Below are positions 16,271 to 24,585 of a DNA stretch of 64,000 bases, piece after piece. Positions within the stretch are counted from its first letter, which is position 1. Each line of letters opens with the position of its first letter. Source of the DNA: DATAXP01 sp036272935 (GTDB taxonomy: Bacteria > Planctomycetota > Planctomycetia > Pirellulales > PNKZ01); assembly GCA_036272935.1 (NCBI GenBank), contig DATAXP010000057.1, forward strand, positions 56,149-120,148, in the 5' to 3' direction. The translations under genes and the position numbers were made by a program. The notes under the pieces were generated by a model that worked only from the letters and a program-made list of their open reading frames with translations, was not told where the DNA came from and did not search any database.

Positions 16271-17215
16271 ATGCGAAGAGCGAAGATATCGATCATCGGA
16301 GCGGGCAACGTCGGCGCGACGACCGCCCATTGGTGCGCCGCCGCCGAGTTGGGCGACATCGTGCTGCTGGATATTCCGCAGCTCGAAGGCATGCCGAAAG
16401 GTAAGGCCCTCGACCTGCGGCAAGCGGGCCCGATCATGGGCTTCGATTCGAACATCGTCGGCACGAACAGCTACGACGACACCGCCGGCAGCGACGTGGT
16501 GGTGATCACCGCGGGCATTGCCCGCAAGCCCGGCATGAGCCGCGACGATCTGTTGGGCACCAACGCCAAAATCGTCGGCGGCGTCGCCGAGGAAATCAAG
16601 CAGTCGAGCCCCGAAGCGGTCGTCATCGTGGTCAGCAATCCGTTGGACGCCATGGTGCAGCGCGCCCAGCAGGTAACCAAGTTCGCTCCCGAACGAGTGC
16701 TCGGGCAGGCCGGCGTGCTCGACACCGCGCGCTATCGCACGTTCCTGGCGATGGAACTGGGCGTGAGCGTCGAGGACATCAGCGCGCTGCTGATGGGCGG
16801 CCACGGTGATACCATGGTGCCGTTGCCGAGCTTCACCAGCGTCGGCGGCATTCCGATTACCCGCCTGATTGGCGAACAACGGCTCAACGAGATCATCGAG
16901 CGCACGCGCTCCGGCGGCGCCGAGATCGTCGGCCTGCTCAAGACCGGCAGTGCGTACTACGCGCCGGCCGCGGCCACCGCGCAGATGGTCGAGGCTGTCG
17001 TGCGCGACAAGAAGCGTGTGCTGCCGTGCGCCGCGTTCTGCCGCAAGGAATATGGCGTCGGGGGATATTACGTGGGCGTGCCGGTGGTGCTGGGCAGTGG
17101 CGGGGTCGAGCGGATCATCGAGCTGGAACTCAGCGCCAAGGAACGGGCCGACTTCCAGAAGAGCGTCGATGCCGTCAAAGAGCTGGTTGCCGCGATGCAG
17201 CGGCTCGCCGGCTAG
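16271..17215 (+). CDS. mdh: Malate dehydrogenase (NAD-dependent, LDH-like type)
   Basis: A 314-residue LDH/MDH enzyme that interconverts malate and oxaloacetate. IIGAGNVGATTAHW is the NAD-binding GxGxxG loop. DIVLLDIPQLEGMPKGKALDL contains the NAD-specifying Asp. ITAGIARKPGMSRDDLLGTN carries the active-site arginines (R-K-P-G-M-S-R), VSNPLDAMV and VLGQAGVLDTARYRTFLA follow, and the catalytic His is in LLMGGHGDTMVPL. This is the MDH type 3 (LDH-like) common outside enterobacteria. A GAGG-like SD (AGAGGAG) lies 7 nt before the ATG. Confidence 0.96.
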   Translation: MRRAKISIIGAGNVGATTAHWCAAAELGDIVLLDIPQLEGMPKGKALDLRQAGPIMGFDSNIVGTNSYDDTAGSDVVVITAGIARKPGMSRDDLLGTNAKIVGGVAEEIKQSSPEAVVIVVSNPLDAMVQRAQQVTKFAPERVLGQAGVLDTARYRTFLAMELGVSVEDISALLMGGHGDTMVPLPSFTSVGGIPITRLIGEQRLNEIIERTRSGGAEIVGLLKTGSAYYAPAAATAQMVEAVVRDKKRVLPCAAFCRKEYGVGGYYVGVPVVLGSGGVERIIELELSAKERADFQKSVDAVKELVAAMQRLAG

Positions 17216-17369
17216 CACCGTGTCGGGGCCGTCCGCGGCGCCGCTCGTCAGCATGGCGTTGTCCCCGTGAAGCTGCGATTGACGGTCGCTCGACCACTGC
17301 GTTACAGTCCGCGACACCGAGACATTAGCCCGCCTCTTCCGCTAGCACGTCCTGCAGCAACGCGAGGAG

Positions 17370-18209
17370 TTGATCATTGGTACGCCACGACTGCTGCTGT
17401 GCCGGCCGGTGTCGGGCATGATGATCCTCGCCGCAGCCGCCTCGAATAGCTGTTCGCAACAGGCAACGAGCCTGGCGCCGGCCACCCCAGCGGGGTCGCA
17501 ATGGAGCACTCGGTCGCAATGGAGCACAGTGGCCCAACCTTCGGGAACGCCAACATCGCCGCAAGCAGCGCTGCCGACCGATATTGCCCAGCGTTACGAT
17601 CGCCAGGCTTGGCGATTCGGAGATCCCTCCGGATCGCCGGCAGCTGCATCCTCGGCAAGCGTAGCAGCGAGCGATTGCCTCGCCGTGAGCTGGCAGCCCG
17701 CCGCCCAGCCGCGTGCGTGGAAGTACGTTGTCTTCCATCACACGGCGACCGTCGCGGCCGACGTGGCAACGATCGACGAAGCCCACCGCCAACGTGTCGA
17801 CAGCGCGGGAAAACCGTGGCTGGGCATCGGTTATCACTTTGTGATCGGCAACGGCCAGGGGATGCCCGATGGCCTGGTCGAGCCCACGTTCCGTTGGACC
17901 GAGCAACTGCACGGCGCCCATGCAGCCAACCGTGAATACAACGAGCACGGCATAGGCATTTGCCTGGTCGGCGATTTCACCGCCGAGCAGCCGACCGAGC
18001 GACAAGTTGCCGCCGCGGCCGAGTTGGTTCGCCAACTGCGCGAGCAGTACGGCATCACGGCAACCAACGTGATCCGGCACAGTGATCTCGTCGCGACCGA
18101 GTGTCCCGGCGAATTGTTTCCGCTCGATCGGATTCTGTCGTGCGGCGACGACCGCACGACGAGCGAATCCGATCTCCAAACCGCGACGATCTCCTCGAGG
18201 AGCCTATGA
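17370..18209 (+). CDS. N-acetylmuramoyl-L-alanine amidase (PGRP/amidase_2 type)
   Basis: A peptidoglycan amidase of about 279 residues. A hydrophobic N-terminus (LLLCRPVSGMMILAAAASNSC) is likely a signal or lipoprotein leader. A Ser/Ala/Pro-rich linker with a tandem SQWST repeat follows. The catalytic domain begins at KYVVFHHTATVAAD (zinc His-His), then IGYHFVIGNGQG, FRWTEQLHGAHAANREYNEHGIGICLVGDF and VIRHSDLVATECPG (zinc ligands His and Cys). It would act outside the cytoplasm. The start is uncertain: TTG at 17370 or ATG at 17418; GAGGAG directly precedes the TTG, too close to be ideal. Its stop overlaps the next ATG. Confidence 0.88.
   Translation: MIIGTPRLLLCRPVSGMMILAAAASNSCSQQATSLAPATPAGSQWSTRSQWSTVAQPSGTPTSPQAALPTDIAQRYDRQAWRFGDPSGSPAAASSASVAASDCLAVSWQPAAQPRAWKYVVFHHTATVAADVATIDEAHRQRVDSAGKPWLGIGYHFVIGNGQGMPDGLVEPTFRWTEQLHGAHAANREYNEHGIGICLVGDFTAEQPTERQVAAAAELVRQLREQYGITATNVIRHSDLVATECPGELFPLDRILSCGDDRTTSESDLQTATISSRSL
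17494..17529 (+). repeat. 18-bp in-frame tandem duplication
   Basis: GGTCGCAATGGAGCACTC at 17494-17511 is followed by a near-identical copy (GGTCGCAATGGAGCACAG) at 17512-17529. It gives two SQWST units in the linker of the amidase. Confidence 0.9.
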
Positions 18210-19003
18210 ATCGCATCTCGCCGCTGTCGCAGGGGCCCCAGCCCAAGGTCGTGAATTGTCGGATCGCCGAGGCGCCGACGAACGAAGGCCTTGCTGATTC
18301 GGCCTTGTTCGTGCCAATCCGCGGCGAGAGTGCCGAGGGGAGTGTGGCGTTGTTCGCGCCAATGCACTACGAGGCGAACTACGGCTATCCGCTGGTCGTC
18401 TGGCTGCACGGCACCGGCAGCGACGAACAGCAGCTCAAGCGCATCATGCCGCTGGTGAGCTTGCGCAACTACGTGGCCCTGGCGGTGCGCGGCACTGTAT
18501 CAATGGTGAGCACTGCGGCAACCAACGGCACCGCGCGGCAGCGCGGCTACAGCTGGTCGCAAAGCCGGGCGCACGTCGCGCTGGCCGAGCACGCGGTGCT
18601 CAGCGCGCTCGAAATGGCCGCCGATCGCTACCACGTTGCGCCAGATCGCGTGTTTCTGGCCGGCTTTGGCACCGGCGGCACGATGGCGCTGCGCTTGGCG
18701 CTAACCTATCCCAGCCGCTTTGCCGGTGTGCTGTCGCTCGAAGGGGAATTGCCCAAGGAGCGTGCTCCGCTGCGCAGAATTGCCGACGCGCGTCGTCTGC
18801 CGGTCCTTCTCGCGAGCGGTCGCGATAGCGAGGTCTATCCGCCACCGCATGTTTGCGACAATCTTCGCCTGCTCCACTCGGCCGGGATGATGGTCACGCT
18901 CCGCCACTACCCGTGCGGCCACGAGCTATCGCCAATGATGCTCGGCGACACGGACCGCTGGATGATGGAGCAGATTGCCCGCCAGCCCGCCGCCGTCGCC
19001 TAA
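18206..19003 (+). CDS. Alpha/beta hydrolase, PHB-depolymerase/esterase type
   Basis: A 265-residue predicted esterase. YPLVVWLHGTGSDEQQLKR carries the oxyanion HG element. The nucleophile elbow appears as FLAGFGTGGTMALRLAL: the usual GxSxG reads G-F-G-T-G-G, so the Ser is replaced by Thr or is displaced. The acid and His segments are PVLLASGRDSEVYPP and YPCGHELSPMM. There is no signal peptide. AGGAG precedes the ATG at 18206, which overlaps the amidase stop (ATGA), so translation is coupled. The missing elbow serine raises doubt about hydrolase activity. Confidence 0.82.
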   Translation: MNRISPLSQGPQPKVVNCRIAEAPTNEGLADSALFVPIRGESAEGSVALFAPMHYEANYGYPLVVWLHGTGSDEQQLKRIMPLVSLRNYVALAVRGTVSMVSTAATNGTARQRGYSWSQSRAHVALAEHAVLSALEMAADRYHVAPDRVFLAGFGTGGTMALRLALTYPSRFAGVLSLEGELPKERAPLRRIADARRLPVLLASGRDSEVYPPPHVCDNLRLLHSAGMMVTLRHYPCGHELSPMMLGDTDRWMMEQIARQPAAVA

Positions 19004-19063
19004 CGGCGCCAATTTCGACCGCTTGGCGTGGCCCGTCCCCGGGCCGCTTGCGGCGAACGAGCA

Positions 19064-19093
19064 TTGACACTCGTCGGCCGTTTCGAGTACAAG
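19064..19093 (+). promoter_or_regulatory. Candidate promoter of the flagellar operon
   Basis: A perfect -35 TTGACA (19064-19069) and a -10 TACAAG (19088-19093) lie 18 nt apart, 72 nt upstream of the start of the HATPase gene that heads the fliF-containing gene set. It is sigma-70-like and not sigma-28- or sigma-54-like. Confidence 0.5.
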
Positions 19094-19165
19094 CCCTCGC
19101 GAGTTTTGCCGCCGAATCATGCGATCGCGCGGGCTGCCCACCCACGGGGCGATGCGAGGATGGCC

Positions 19166-19675
19166 ATGAAAAACGTTCGCCGCACCACGATGTCTGAAAC
19201 CGATGCACCGCACGTGCTTCCGTTCGCCATCGAGCCGGCTCTCTCGCTGGCCGCGTGCAACATTCGCGATCTGATCGACGAGGTTGGCGCGAAGCTCACG
19301 GCGCGCCTGCATGCACAGCGAGTCGTATTCGAGATGAACGTCCCAAGCGATCTGCAGGTTTCGGCCGATCGCGGCATGTTGCTGCGCGCCTTGACGAGCC
19401 TGATGCACAACGCGTTGGACTCGATGCCGCGCGGCGGCGAGTTGGTGATCACCGGCTACGCCGGACGCCTTGGCGTTGAACTTGAAGTGGCCGACAGCGG
19501 CCCCGGCTTGCCCGCCTCGAGCGCGACGCTCGACACGGTGGTGCCCGGCCTTAGCCAGGTTCGCCGCTTCGCCGCCATGCACGGCGGCGATGTCATGGCG
19601 GCCAATTGCCCCGAAGGGGGCGCGGCGTTCACGATCCGTTTGCCCTGCCGCCGTTCCGAGACGCGCGCTGCATAG
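19166..19675 (+). CDS. Stand-alone histidine-kinase-like ATPase domain protein
   Basis: A 169-residue protein that consists almost only of a HATPase_c domain. ALTSLMHNALDSMPRGGELVI is the N box (around residue 77), VADSGPGLP the G1 box (D-x-G-x-G), and PEGGAAFTIRLP the terminal G2-like strand. No dimerization/His-phosphotransfer H box precedes it; the first 50 residues have only FAIEPALSLAACNIRDLIDEV. It lies 37 nt before fliF and shares the operon. It could be a GHKL regulator acting with a separate histidine domain. ATG 19166 has GAGG 6 nt upstream; ATG 19160 is the alternative. Confidence 0.82.
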   Translation: MKNVRRTTMSETDAPHVLPFAIEPALSLAACNIRDLIDEVGAKLTARLHAQRVVFEMNVPSDLQVSADRGMLLRALTSLMHNALDSMPRGGELVITGYAGRLGVELEVADSGPGLPASSATLDTVVPGLSQVRRFAAMHGGDVMAANCPEGGAAFTIRLPCRRSETRAA

Positions 19676-19712
19676 CCTCATGGTCCGCGGTAAGGTTGCC
19701 GGAGGCGGATGG

Positions 19713-21719
19713 ATGGATCTGCTGAATCAAGCCTTCGCCCAAGCAATGCACGCATACCGACAAGCTCCCCCCGCGGCACGCGCCGTGGCCGGGGCACTCA
19801 TTGTCGTCGCGCTCGTTGTTCTGGGCATTCGCTACGCTGGCGAACACCACGCTTCGACGAACTACTTGTTCGGCGGCCAGGATTTGTCGATTGCCGAGAT
19901 CTCCGCCATGGAAGCGGCCTTCGGCAAGGCGAATCTTAACGACTACGTCGTCGAAGGTCGTCGCCTGAGCGTGCCGCGTGCACAGCAAGCGGCTTACATG
20001 GCCGCCCTGGCCGATCACGCCGCGCTGCCCGCGAACTTTGGCGACTACATGACCCGCGCCATGTTGCAGGCCAACCCGTTCACCAGCCGCGCGCAGCAAG
20101 AAGAGATGATTAAGAACGCCAAGCAGCGCGAGCTGGCGATGATCGTCTGCGCCATGCGGGGAATCGACAAGGCCGCCGTCCATTACGACACGAATCGCAC
20201 CGGCGGCCTGCGCTCGACGGTGGTCGCCACGGCCAGCGTCAGCGTCAAGCCGCAAGGCACGCAAACGCTCGATGAGAAACAGGTCCACGCGATCCGCCAC
20301 CTGGTTGCCTCGGCCATCGCCGGCCTTGCCCCGAGCGCCGTCACGGTGATCGACCTGAACGGCTGCGCCTACAGCGCTGGCGACGAGGGCCCGGTCCCAG
20401 GGGCCGACGACCCGTACCTGGCCCGCGTGCGCGAATATCAGGCGATGTACGAAACGATGATCCACAGCGCCCTGTCGTATGTTCCCGGTGTGACGGTGAC
20501 CGTCAACGTCGAACTCGACGCCCAGCCTGCCGGCAGCGAGTCGGCCAATGCCGCGGCAACGCAGCCGCGGCGCGTCGCCGCTTCGGTCGGAGTTCCGAGC
20601 ACGTATTTCGAGACGATCTGTCGACGGCAATCTTCGGGCGGCCCACCTGACCGCAACCTGCTGGTCCGCGTCGAGCAAGAAGAGACCGAGAAGATTCGTG
20701 CCCACGTGGCTCGATTGCTTCCTGAAACTGCCGACGCCGCCGAGCGCACCTCGCCGCGCGTCACCGTCACGCCTTTCTCGCAAGCGGCGCCGGCCGGCGC
20801 GCCTTCGGCGTCGGGCACCGCCTCGACCGATTCGCAGCTCGAGCGGACGCGCATCATCATCGGTGCCATGCTGGCCGTGGTGATTTGCATTGCCGGGGGA
20901 TGTTGGGCGCTGCGTCCACTGCTGCGGCCATCATCTCCCACCGCCGCGCTGGATGTAGAGCTTCAAGGTTCCGTGGAAGGCACCGCCGCCGCCACGATGG
21001 CAGCGGAGGAAAATGCGACGCCCTCCGAGCCCTTCCGTTTCCTGCGTCAGAGTGGCCGCCAGAATTTGCTGGCCTTGCTCGATGGCGAGCATCCGCAAGC
21101 GATCGCCTTGGTGCTGGCGCATCTGCCGCCGGAGCAGGCCTCCGAAGTCCTTGCCGCGCTGCCGGCGACCGTGCAAGGCGAGATTGTCGAGCGCCTGGTC
21201 GATCTGAACGATACGGCTCCCGAGATTCTCAAGGAAGTCGAACAGGGGTTGCAATCGCGCATCGTCGAGTTGCTGAGTACCCAGCGACGACGCGCGGTGG
21301 GGTTGGCTTCGGCCACCAGCATCCTGCAATCGCTCGATGCACCACGCCGCAACGCGATCCTTTCAACCGTCGCACGCCAGGACGCGGCGCTGGCCGGTCG
21401 TTTGGGACTGGAACGTCCCGAGTTTACCGATCTCAACAAGTTGACCGACGACGCGCTTGCCGAAGTGCTCGCCTTGGCCAGCCCTGAAGTGGTGCGGCTC
21501 GCGACCGCCTCGGCCAGTCCGCCGCTGGCCGCGAGGATTCTCGCGTCGCTTCCGGCCGACCAGGCCGCGACGCTGCGGCAGGAAGTGGTGCGACTCGGGC
21601 CGACGCGTCTCAGCGATGTTGAGCGTGCCCAGGACGAGCTTGCCCAGTTAGCCGCACGATTGGGTTCCGAAGGGCGCGTTGTGTTGCCGACGCGCCGCAC
21701 CACGGCGACCGCGGCCTAA
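19713..21719 (+). CDS. fliF-fliG: Fused flagellar M-ring protein FliF and motor switch protein FliG
   Basis: One uninterrupted 668-residue frame carries both proteins. Residues 1-405 are FliF: TM1 at about 23-41, ring-building YscJ-like motifs (LNDYVVEGRRLSVPRA, NPFTSRAQQEEMIKNAKQRELA, then ATASVSVKP), and TM2 at about 380-400. A linker of about 35 residues follows. Residues 440-560 are the FliG middle domain with the EHPQ motif (GEHPQAIALVLAHLPP, 458-473). Residues 570-655 are the FliG C-terminal domain (FTDLNKLTDDAL, GPTRLSDVE). The FliG N-terminal domain, which normally binds the FliF tail, is missing. The FliF part is short beside the usual 530-560 residues, so the RBM3 insert is probably reduced. 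GGAGG lies 7 nt before ATG 19713. Confidence 0.93.
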   Translation: MDLLNQAFAQAMHAYRQAPPAARAVAGALIVVALVVLGIRYAGEHHASTNYLFGGQDLSIAEISAMEAAFGKANLNDYVVEGRRLSVPRAQQAAYMAALADHAALPANFGDYMTRAMLQANPFTSRAQQEEMIKNAKQRELAMIVCAMRGIDKAAVHYDTNRTGGLRSTVVATASVSVKPQGTQTLDEKQVHAIRHLVASAIAGLAPSAVTVIDLNGCAYSAGDEGPVPGADDPYLARVREYQAMYETMIHSALSYVPGVTVTVNVELDAQPAGSESANAAATQPRRVAASVGVPSTYFETICRRQSSGGPPDRNLLVRVEQEETEKIRAHVARLLPETADAAERTSPRVTVTPFSQAAPAGAPSASGTASTDSQLERTRIIIGAMLAVVICIAGGCWALRPLLRPSSPTAALDVELQGSVEGTAAATMAAEENATPSEPFRFLRQSGRQNLLALLDGEHPQAIALVLAHLPPEQASEVLAALPATVQGEIVERLVDLNDTAPEILKEVEQGLQSRIVELLSTQRRRAVGLASATSILQSLDAPRRNAILSTVARQDAALAGRLGLERPEFTDLNKLTDDALAEVLALASPEVVRLATASASPPLAARILASLPADQAATLRQEVVRLGPTRLSDVERAQDELAQLAARLGSEGRVVLPTRRTTATAA

Positions 21720-21749
21720 TCTCGTCCGAGCAAGGAGCGACGAACTTCG

Positions 21750-22382
21750 ATGGCCACCATCACGAGCCTATCGCAGCGCGGCCGAGTGCTTTCGGCCGCC
21801 GAGCGCGCAGCGTTAAGCGCGACCGATCCGTCCATCGACGCTGCGCAGCAGCAAGCCGCCGCGATTCTTGAGCAGGCACGACGCGAAGCAGAGGAAATCC
21901 GCCGCCTCGCCGCTGAAGATGGATACCGCCAGGCTACGGCTCTAGCCGAAGCAACGATCGCCGAGCGTGTGCAGCCTGTCGTTGCTGCGCTGCGCGAAGC
22001 GGCCAAGACCATCGAACAAGCCCGCAGCGCGTGTATCACTCGCTGGGAGCAGCAAGCGGTCCACGTAGCGTGCGCAATCGCCGAGCGCATCGTTCGCCGC
22101 GAGCTACGACAATCGCCCGACATTCCCCTCGGCCTGGTGCGCGAGGCACTCGAGCTCGCCGCGGCAAGCGACCACTTGCGCCTGGTGCTGCACCCGACCG
22201 ACTGCAAAGCGCTCGGAAACGAGATTGACCATTTGGTCGCCGAGTTTGCTCGCCACGGCGCGATCGAAATCGCCACCGACGCCAAGGTTGGTCGCGGCGG
22301 CTGCCTCGTCGAGACTCGGTATGGCATGATCGACCAGCGGATCGCCAGCCAGTTGGCACGCATCGAGGAGGAGCTGACCTGA
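21750..22382 (+). CDS. fliH: Flagellar export ATPase stator protein FliH
   Basis: A 210-residue protein with a long N-terminal helix rich in Ala, Glu and Arg (DAAQQQAAAILEQARREAEEIRRLA), typical of the FliH GxxxG/coiled-coil arm. A C-terminal domain contains VHVACAIAERIVRRELRQSPDI and LRLVLHPTDCKAL, the SctL/FliH homology. FliH dimerizes, binds FliI and brings it to the export gate. It is co-directional with the fliF-fliG gene 30 nt upstream and has AAGGAG 13 nt before its ATG. Confidence 0.9.
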   Translation: MATITSLSQRGRVLSAAERAALSATDPSIDAAQQQAAAILEQARREAEEIRRLAAEDGYRQATALAEATIAERVQPVVAALREAAKTIEQARSACITRWEQQAVHVACAIAERIVRRELRQSPDIPLGLVREALELAAASDHLRLVLHPTDCKALGNEIDHLVAEFARHGAIEIATDAKVGRGGCLVETRYGMIDQRIASQLARIEEELT

Positions 22383-22417
22383 CGGGCCGCCGTGACCCGA
22401 AGGTGCTCACGATCGCG

Positions 22418-23728
22418 ATGTTCACTCTTCTCGAAACGCTGCGCGCGACGACACCTACCGCTCTGGAAGGGACGGTAGTCCGCCTGGCCGGCGCGGCACT
22501 GGGAGTAGCCGACTTCCCAGCGCCGATGGGAGCCGTGGTACAGGTGATCGGCCGCGACGACGCGCCGCGGCGCGGCGAGGTGATCGGATTCGATCGCAAC
22601 CAGGCGATGGTTGCCGCGCTCGACCCGATGGATGGCGTGCGAGCGGGTGACCGCGTGCGGTTGGTGCGCAGCAAGAATTGGTTGCGCGTGGGGCCGGAAT
22701 TGCTCGGCAGGATCGTGAACGCCCACGGCCAGTGTATCGATGGGCGCCCACAGCCGGCGCTGATCGACCGCGTGCCGCTCGAGCGTCCCGGACCCAGTCC
22801 GACGCAGCGCCCGCCCATCAATCGCCCCCTGGCGACCGGCATCCGCGCGATCGACGGCTTGCTCACTTGTGGCCGCGGCCAACGCCTGGGAATCTTCGCG
22901 GGCTCGGGTGTCGGCAAGAGTGTCGCGCTGGGAATGATGGCCCGCCGCAGCGAGGCCGATGTGAACGTGATCGCGCTCGTCGGCGAGCGCGGCCGCGAAG
23001 TGAACGAGTTCATCGATCGCCATCTCGGACCCGAAGGGCTCGCACGTAGCGTGGTGGTGGTCGCCACGAGCGACGAACCGGCGCTGGTACGCCGGCGGGC
23101 GGCCTTGGTCGCCACGGCAATCGCCGAGTATTTCCGTGATACGGGGCGCGAGGTACTGCTGGCTATGGACTCGCTGACTCGCTTCGCCTTGGCGCAGCGC
23201 GAAATCGGCCTGGCGGCCGGAGAGCCAGCGACGCTGCGGGCGTTTCCCCCTTCGGTGTTCGCCTGGCTGGCCAGGCTGGTCGAGCGCGCCGGCCGCACCA
23301 GTGCTGCTAGCATCACCGCGATGTATTCCGTGCTCGTCGATGCCGACGATCCCAACGAGCCGATTGCCGACGCCGTGCGGGGCCTGCTCGACGGTCACGT
23401 GTGGCTGTCGCGAAAGTTGGCGGCCCGCAACCATTATCCGGCGATCGACATCCTCGGCAGCCTCAGCCGTTCGATGCCCGACGTGGCCACGGCCGACCAT
23501 CGCACCGCTGCCGGAGTGATTCGTGAAGTACTGGCGACGCACCGCGACCACGAGGAGCTGATCACGCTGGGCGTATACCGTCGTGGCACCGATTCGCGGG
23601 TCGATCGGGCGATCGAGATGCTTCCGGCGATCGAAGCGTATTTGAAACAAACGGTCGATGAGCGATCGACCATGGACGATGCGAGTCGTGAGCTGGCGAT
23701 GCTCGCGGCACGTTGCGACGGAGGCTAG
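22418..23728 (+). CDS. fliI: Flagellum-specific ATP synthase FliI
   Basis: A 436-residue export ATPase, related to the F1 beta subunit. Walker A is GIFAGSGVGKSVALG (around residue 160), ALVGERGREVNEF follows, and Walker B/catalytic region is EVLLAMDSLTRFALAQREI. SVLVDADDPNEPIADAVRG and LDGHVWLSRKLA are FliI/SctN-specific. It energizes export with FliH and FliJ. The ATG at 22418 is chosen; a GTG at 22403 would add 5 residues. A partial SD AAGGTG lies upstream. The gene overlaps nothing and is 35 nt after fliH. Confidence 0.95.
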   Translation: MFTLLETLRATTPTALEGTVVRLAGAALGVADFPAPMGAVVQVIGRDDAPRRGEVIGFDRNQAMVAALDPMDGVRAGDRVRLVRSKNWLRVGPELLGRIVNAHGQCIDGRPQPALIDRVPLERPGPSPTQRPPINRPLATGIRAIDGLLTCGRGQRLGIFAGSGVGKSVALGMMARRSEADVNVIALVGERGREVNEFIDRHLGPEGLARSVVVVATSDEPALVRRRAALVATAIAEYFRDTGREVLLAMDSLTRFALAQREIGLAAGEPATLRAFPPSVFAWLARLVERAGRTSAASITAMYSVLVDADDPNEPIADAVRGLLDGHVWLSRKLAARNHYPAIDILGSLSRSMPDVATADHRTAAGVIREVLATHRDHEELITLGVYRRGTDSRVDRAIEMLPAIEAYLKQTVDERSTMDDASRELAMLAARCDGG

Positions 23729-23730
23729 GC

Positions 23731-24126
23731 ATGGCGGCATTTCGTTTTCGGCTCGAAACGGTGGCACGGCTGCGCGAGGCGGTGCGCGATGAACGACGCT
23801 ATCAACTCGCGGAGGCGGTCCGCGCCGAGCAATCGATTCAAGCTCAACTGTCGGCACTGCTAGGTGAAGCCAACGAGGTGCGACGCGAGGCGGCACCGAG
23901 CCTTGGCGCGCTGTCCCTCGGTCGCTTCCTCGAATCGCACCGCTACGCTCGAACGCTCGAGTTGGAGCAGCGCCAGCTCGAGCAGCAGCAAGCTAGCGTG
24001 GCGGCCGAGGTCGAAGCACGCCGCGAGGCCTTGACTGTGGCAGAACAGGAGCTGCGATTGCTCGAAAAGCTGCGGGAAAAGCAGGCCGAGACGTGGCGTG
24101 TCGAGACCGAACGGCGCGCCGCCTGA
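23731..24126 (+). CDS. fliJ: Flagellar export chaperone FliJ
   Basis: A 131-residue, almost fully helical charged protein starting MAAFRFRLETVARLREAVRD, typical of FliJ. The middle and C-terminus (LELEQRQLEQQQASVAAEVEARREAL and LRLLEKLREKQAETW) form the two-helix antiparallel coiled coil that resembles the gamma subunit of F1. FliJ sits in the FliI hexamer and contacts FlhA. GGAGG lies 6 nt before the ATG, which directly follows the fliI stop. Confidence 0.85.
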   Translation: MAAFRFRLETVARLREAVRDERRYQLAEAVRAEQSIQAQLSALLGEANEVRREAAPSLGALSLGRFLESHRYARTLELEQRQLEQQQASVAAEVEARREALTVAEQELRLLEKLREKQAETWRVETERRAA

Positions 24127-24206
24127 TTGGGCACACAGTCCGGCCGCGGTTGACCTTGCTCGAAAGTCCGCTTTGCAGGACAACTAGCGGCCCGTTGGAC
24201 GATCTC

Positions 24207-24242
24207 GGTGCCACTGGCTGCTTGCCAGCCAGTGCTGTGCCA
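24207..24242. repeat. GTGCCACTGGC-type hairpin inside the flagellar operon
   Basis: GGTGCCACTGGCTGC at 24207 is followed by GCCAGCCAGTGCT. The pair ACTGGCTGC/GCCAGCCAGT forms a stem of about 8 bp. It lies in the 135-nt gap between fliJ and the fliN-like gene. It might affect the relative level of the genes on each side, as such extragenic hairpins do elsewhere. Confidence 0.75.
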
Positions 24243-24261
24243 TCCGAACGCAAGCAGGCGC

Positions 24262-24585
24262 ATGACGAATCTCGACGCGCACGATTTGCCAGACTTGCAG
24301 CCGCTGCGGCTTGCCGAGTTGTCGAGCAGCGCGGCACCCGCAGAGGTTGTCGATACTGCGCAAGTCGAACTGCGGATTGCGTTCGGGCGCACGCAGTTGT
24401 CGCTCGACGATGTGCTGGCGCTCGGTGATGGCTCGATCGTGGTGCTCGACGAGCGGTCGGGCGATCCAGTCGAGGTAGTTGCCGACGGCGTCGTGATCGC
24501 CCGCGGCGAAGTGTTGTTGATGAACGATTGTTACTGCGTGCGGATCACCGAGTTGGTCGGCTCACGCCACGCCGAGGCTGCATGA
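24262..24585 (+). CDS. fliN: FliN/FliM-type SpoA domain protein (motor switch)
   Basis: A 107-residue protein whose second half is a SpoA (surface presentation of antigens) domain. VELRIAFGRTQLSLDDVLALGDGSIVVLDERSGDPVEVVADGVVIARGEVLLMNDCYCVRITEL matches the FliN C-terminus, including the DGVVIARGEV element. The N-terminal 40 residues are low-complexity and acidic (MTNLDAHDLPDLQPLRLAEL). FliN forms the lower C-ring with FliM. Position between fliJ and fliO supports the assignment. No fliM is in the window. Its stop overlaps the fliO ATG. Confidence 0.88.
   Translation: MTNLDAHDLPDLQPLRLAELSSSAAPAEVVDTAQVELRIAFGRTQLSLDDVLALGDGSIVVLDERSGDPVEVVADGVVIARGEVLLMNDCYCVRITELVGSRHAEAA

Noticed and set aside
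21716..23896. A 726-codon open frame on the minus strand across fliH, fliI and fliJ
   Set aside because: It is antisense to three recognisable export genes and shows only His/Arg/Gln-rich low-complexity sequence; high GC makes such frames common.
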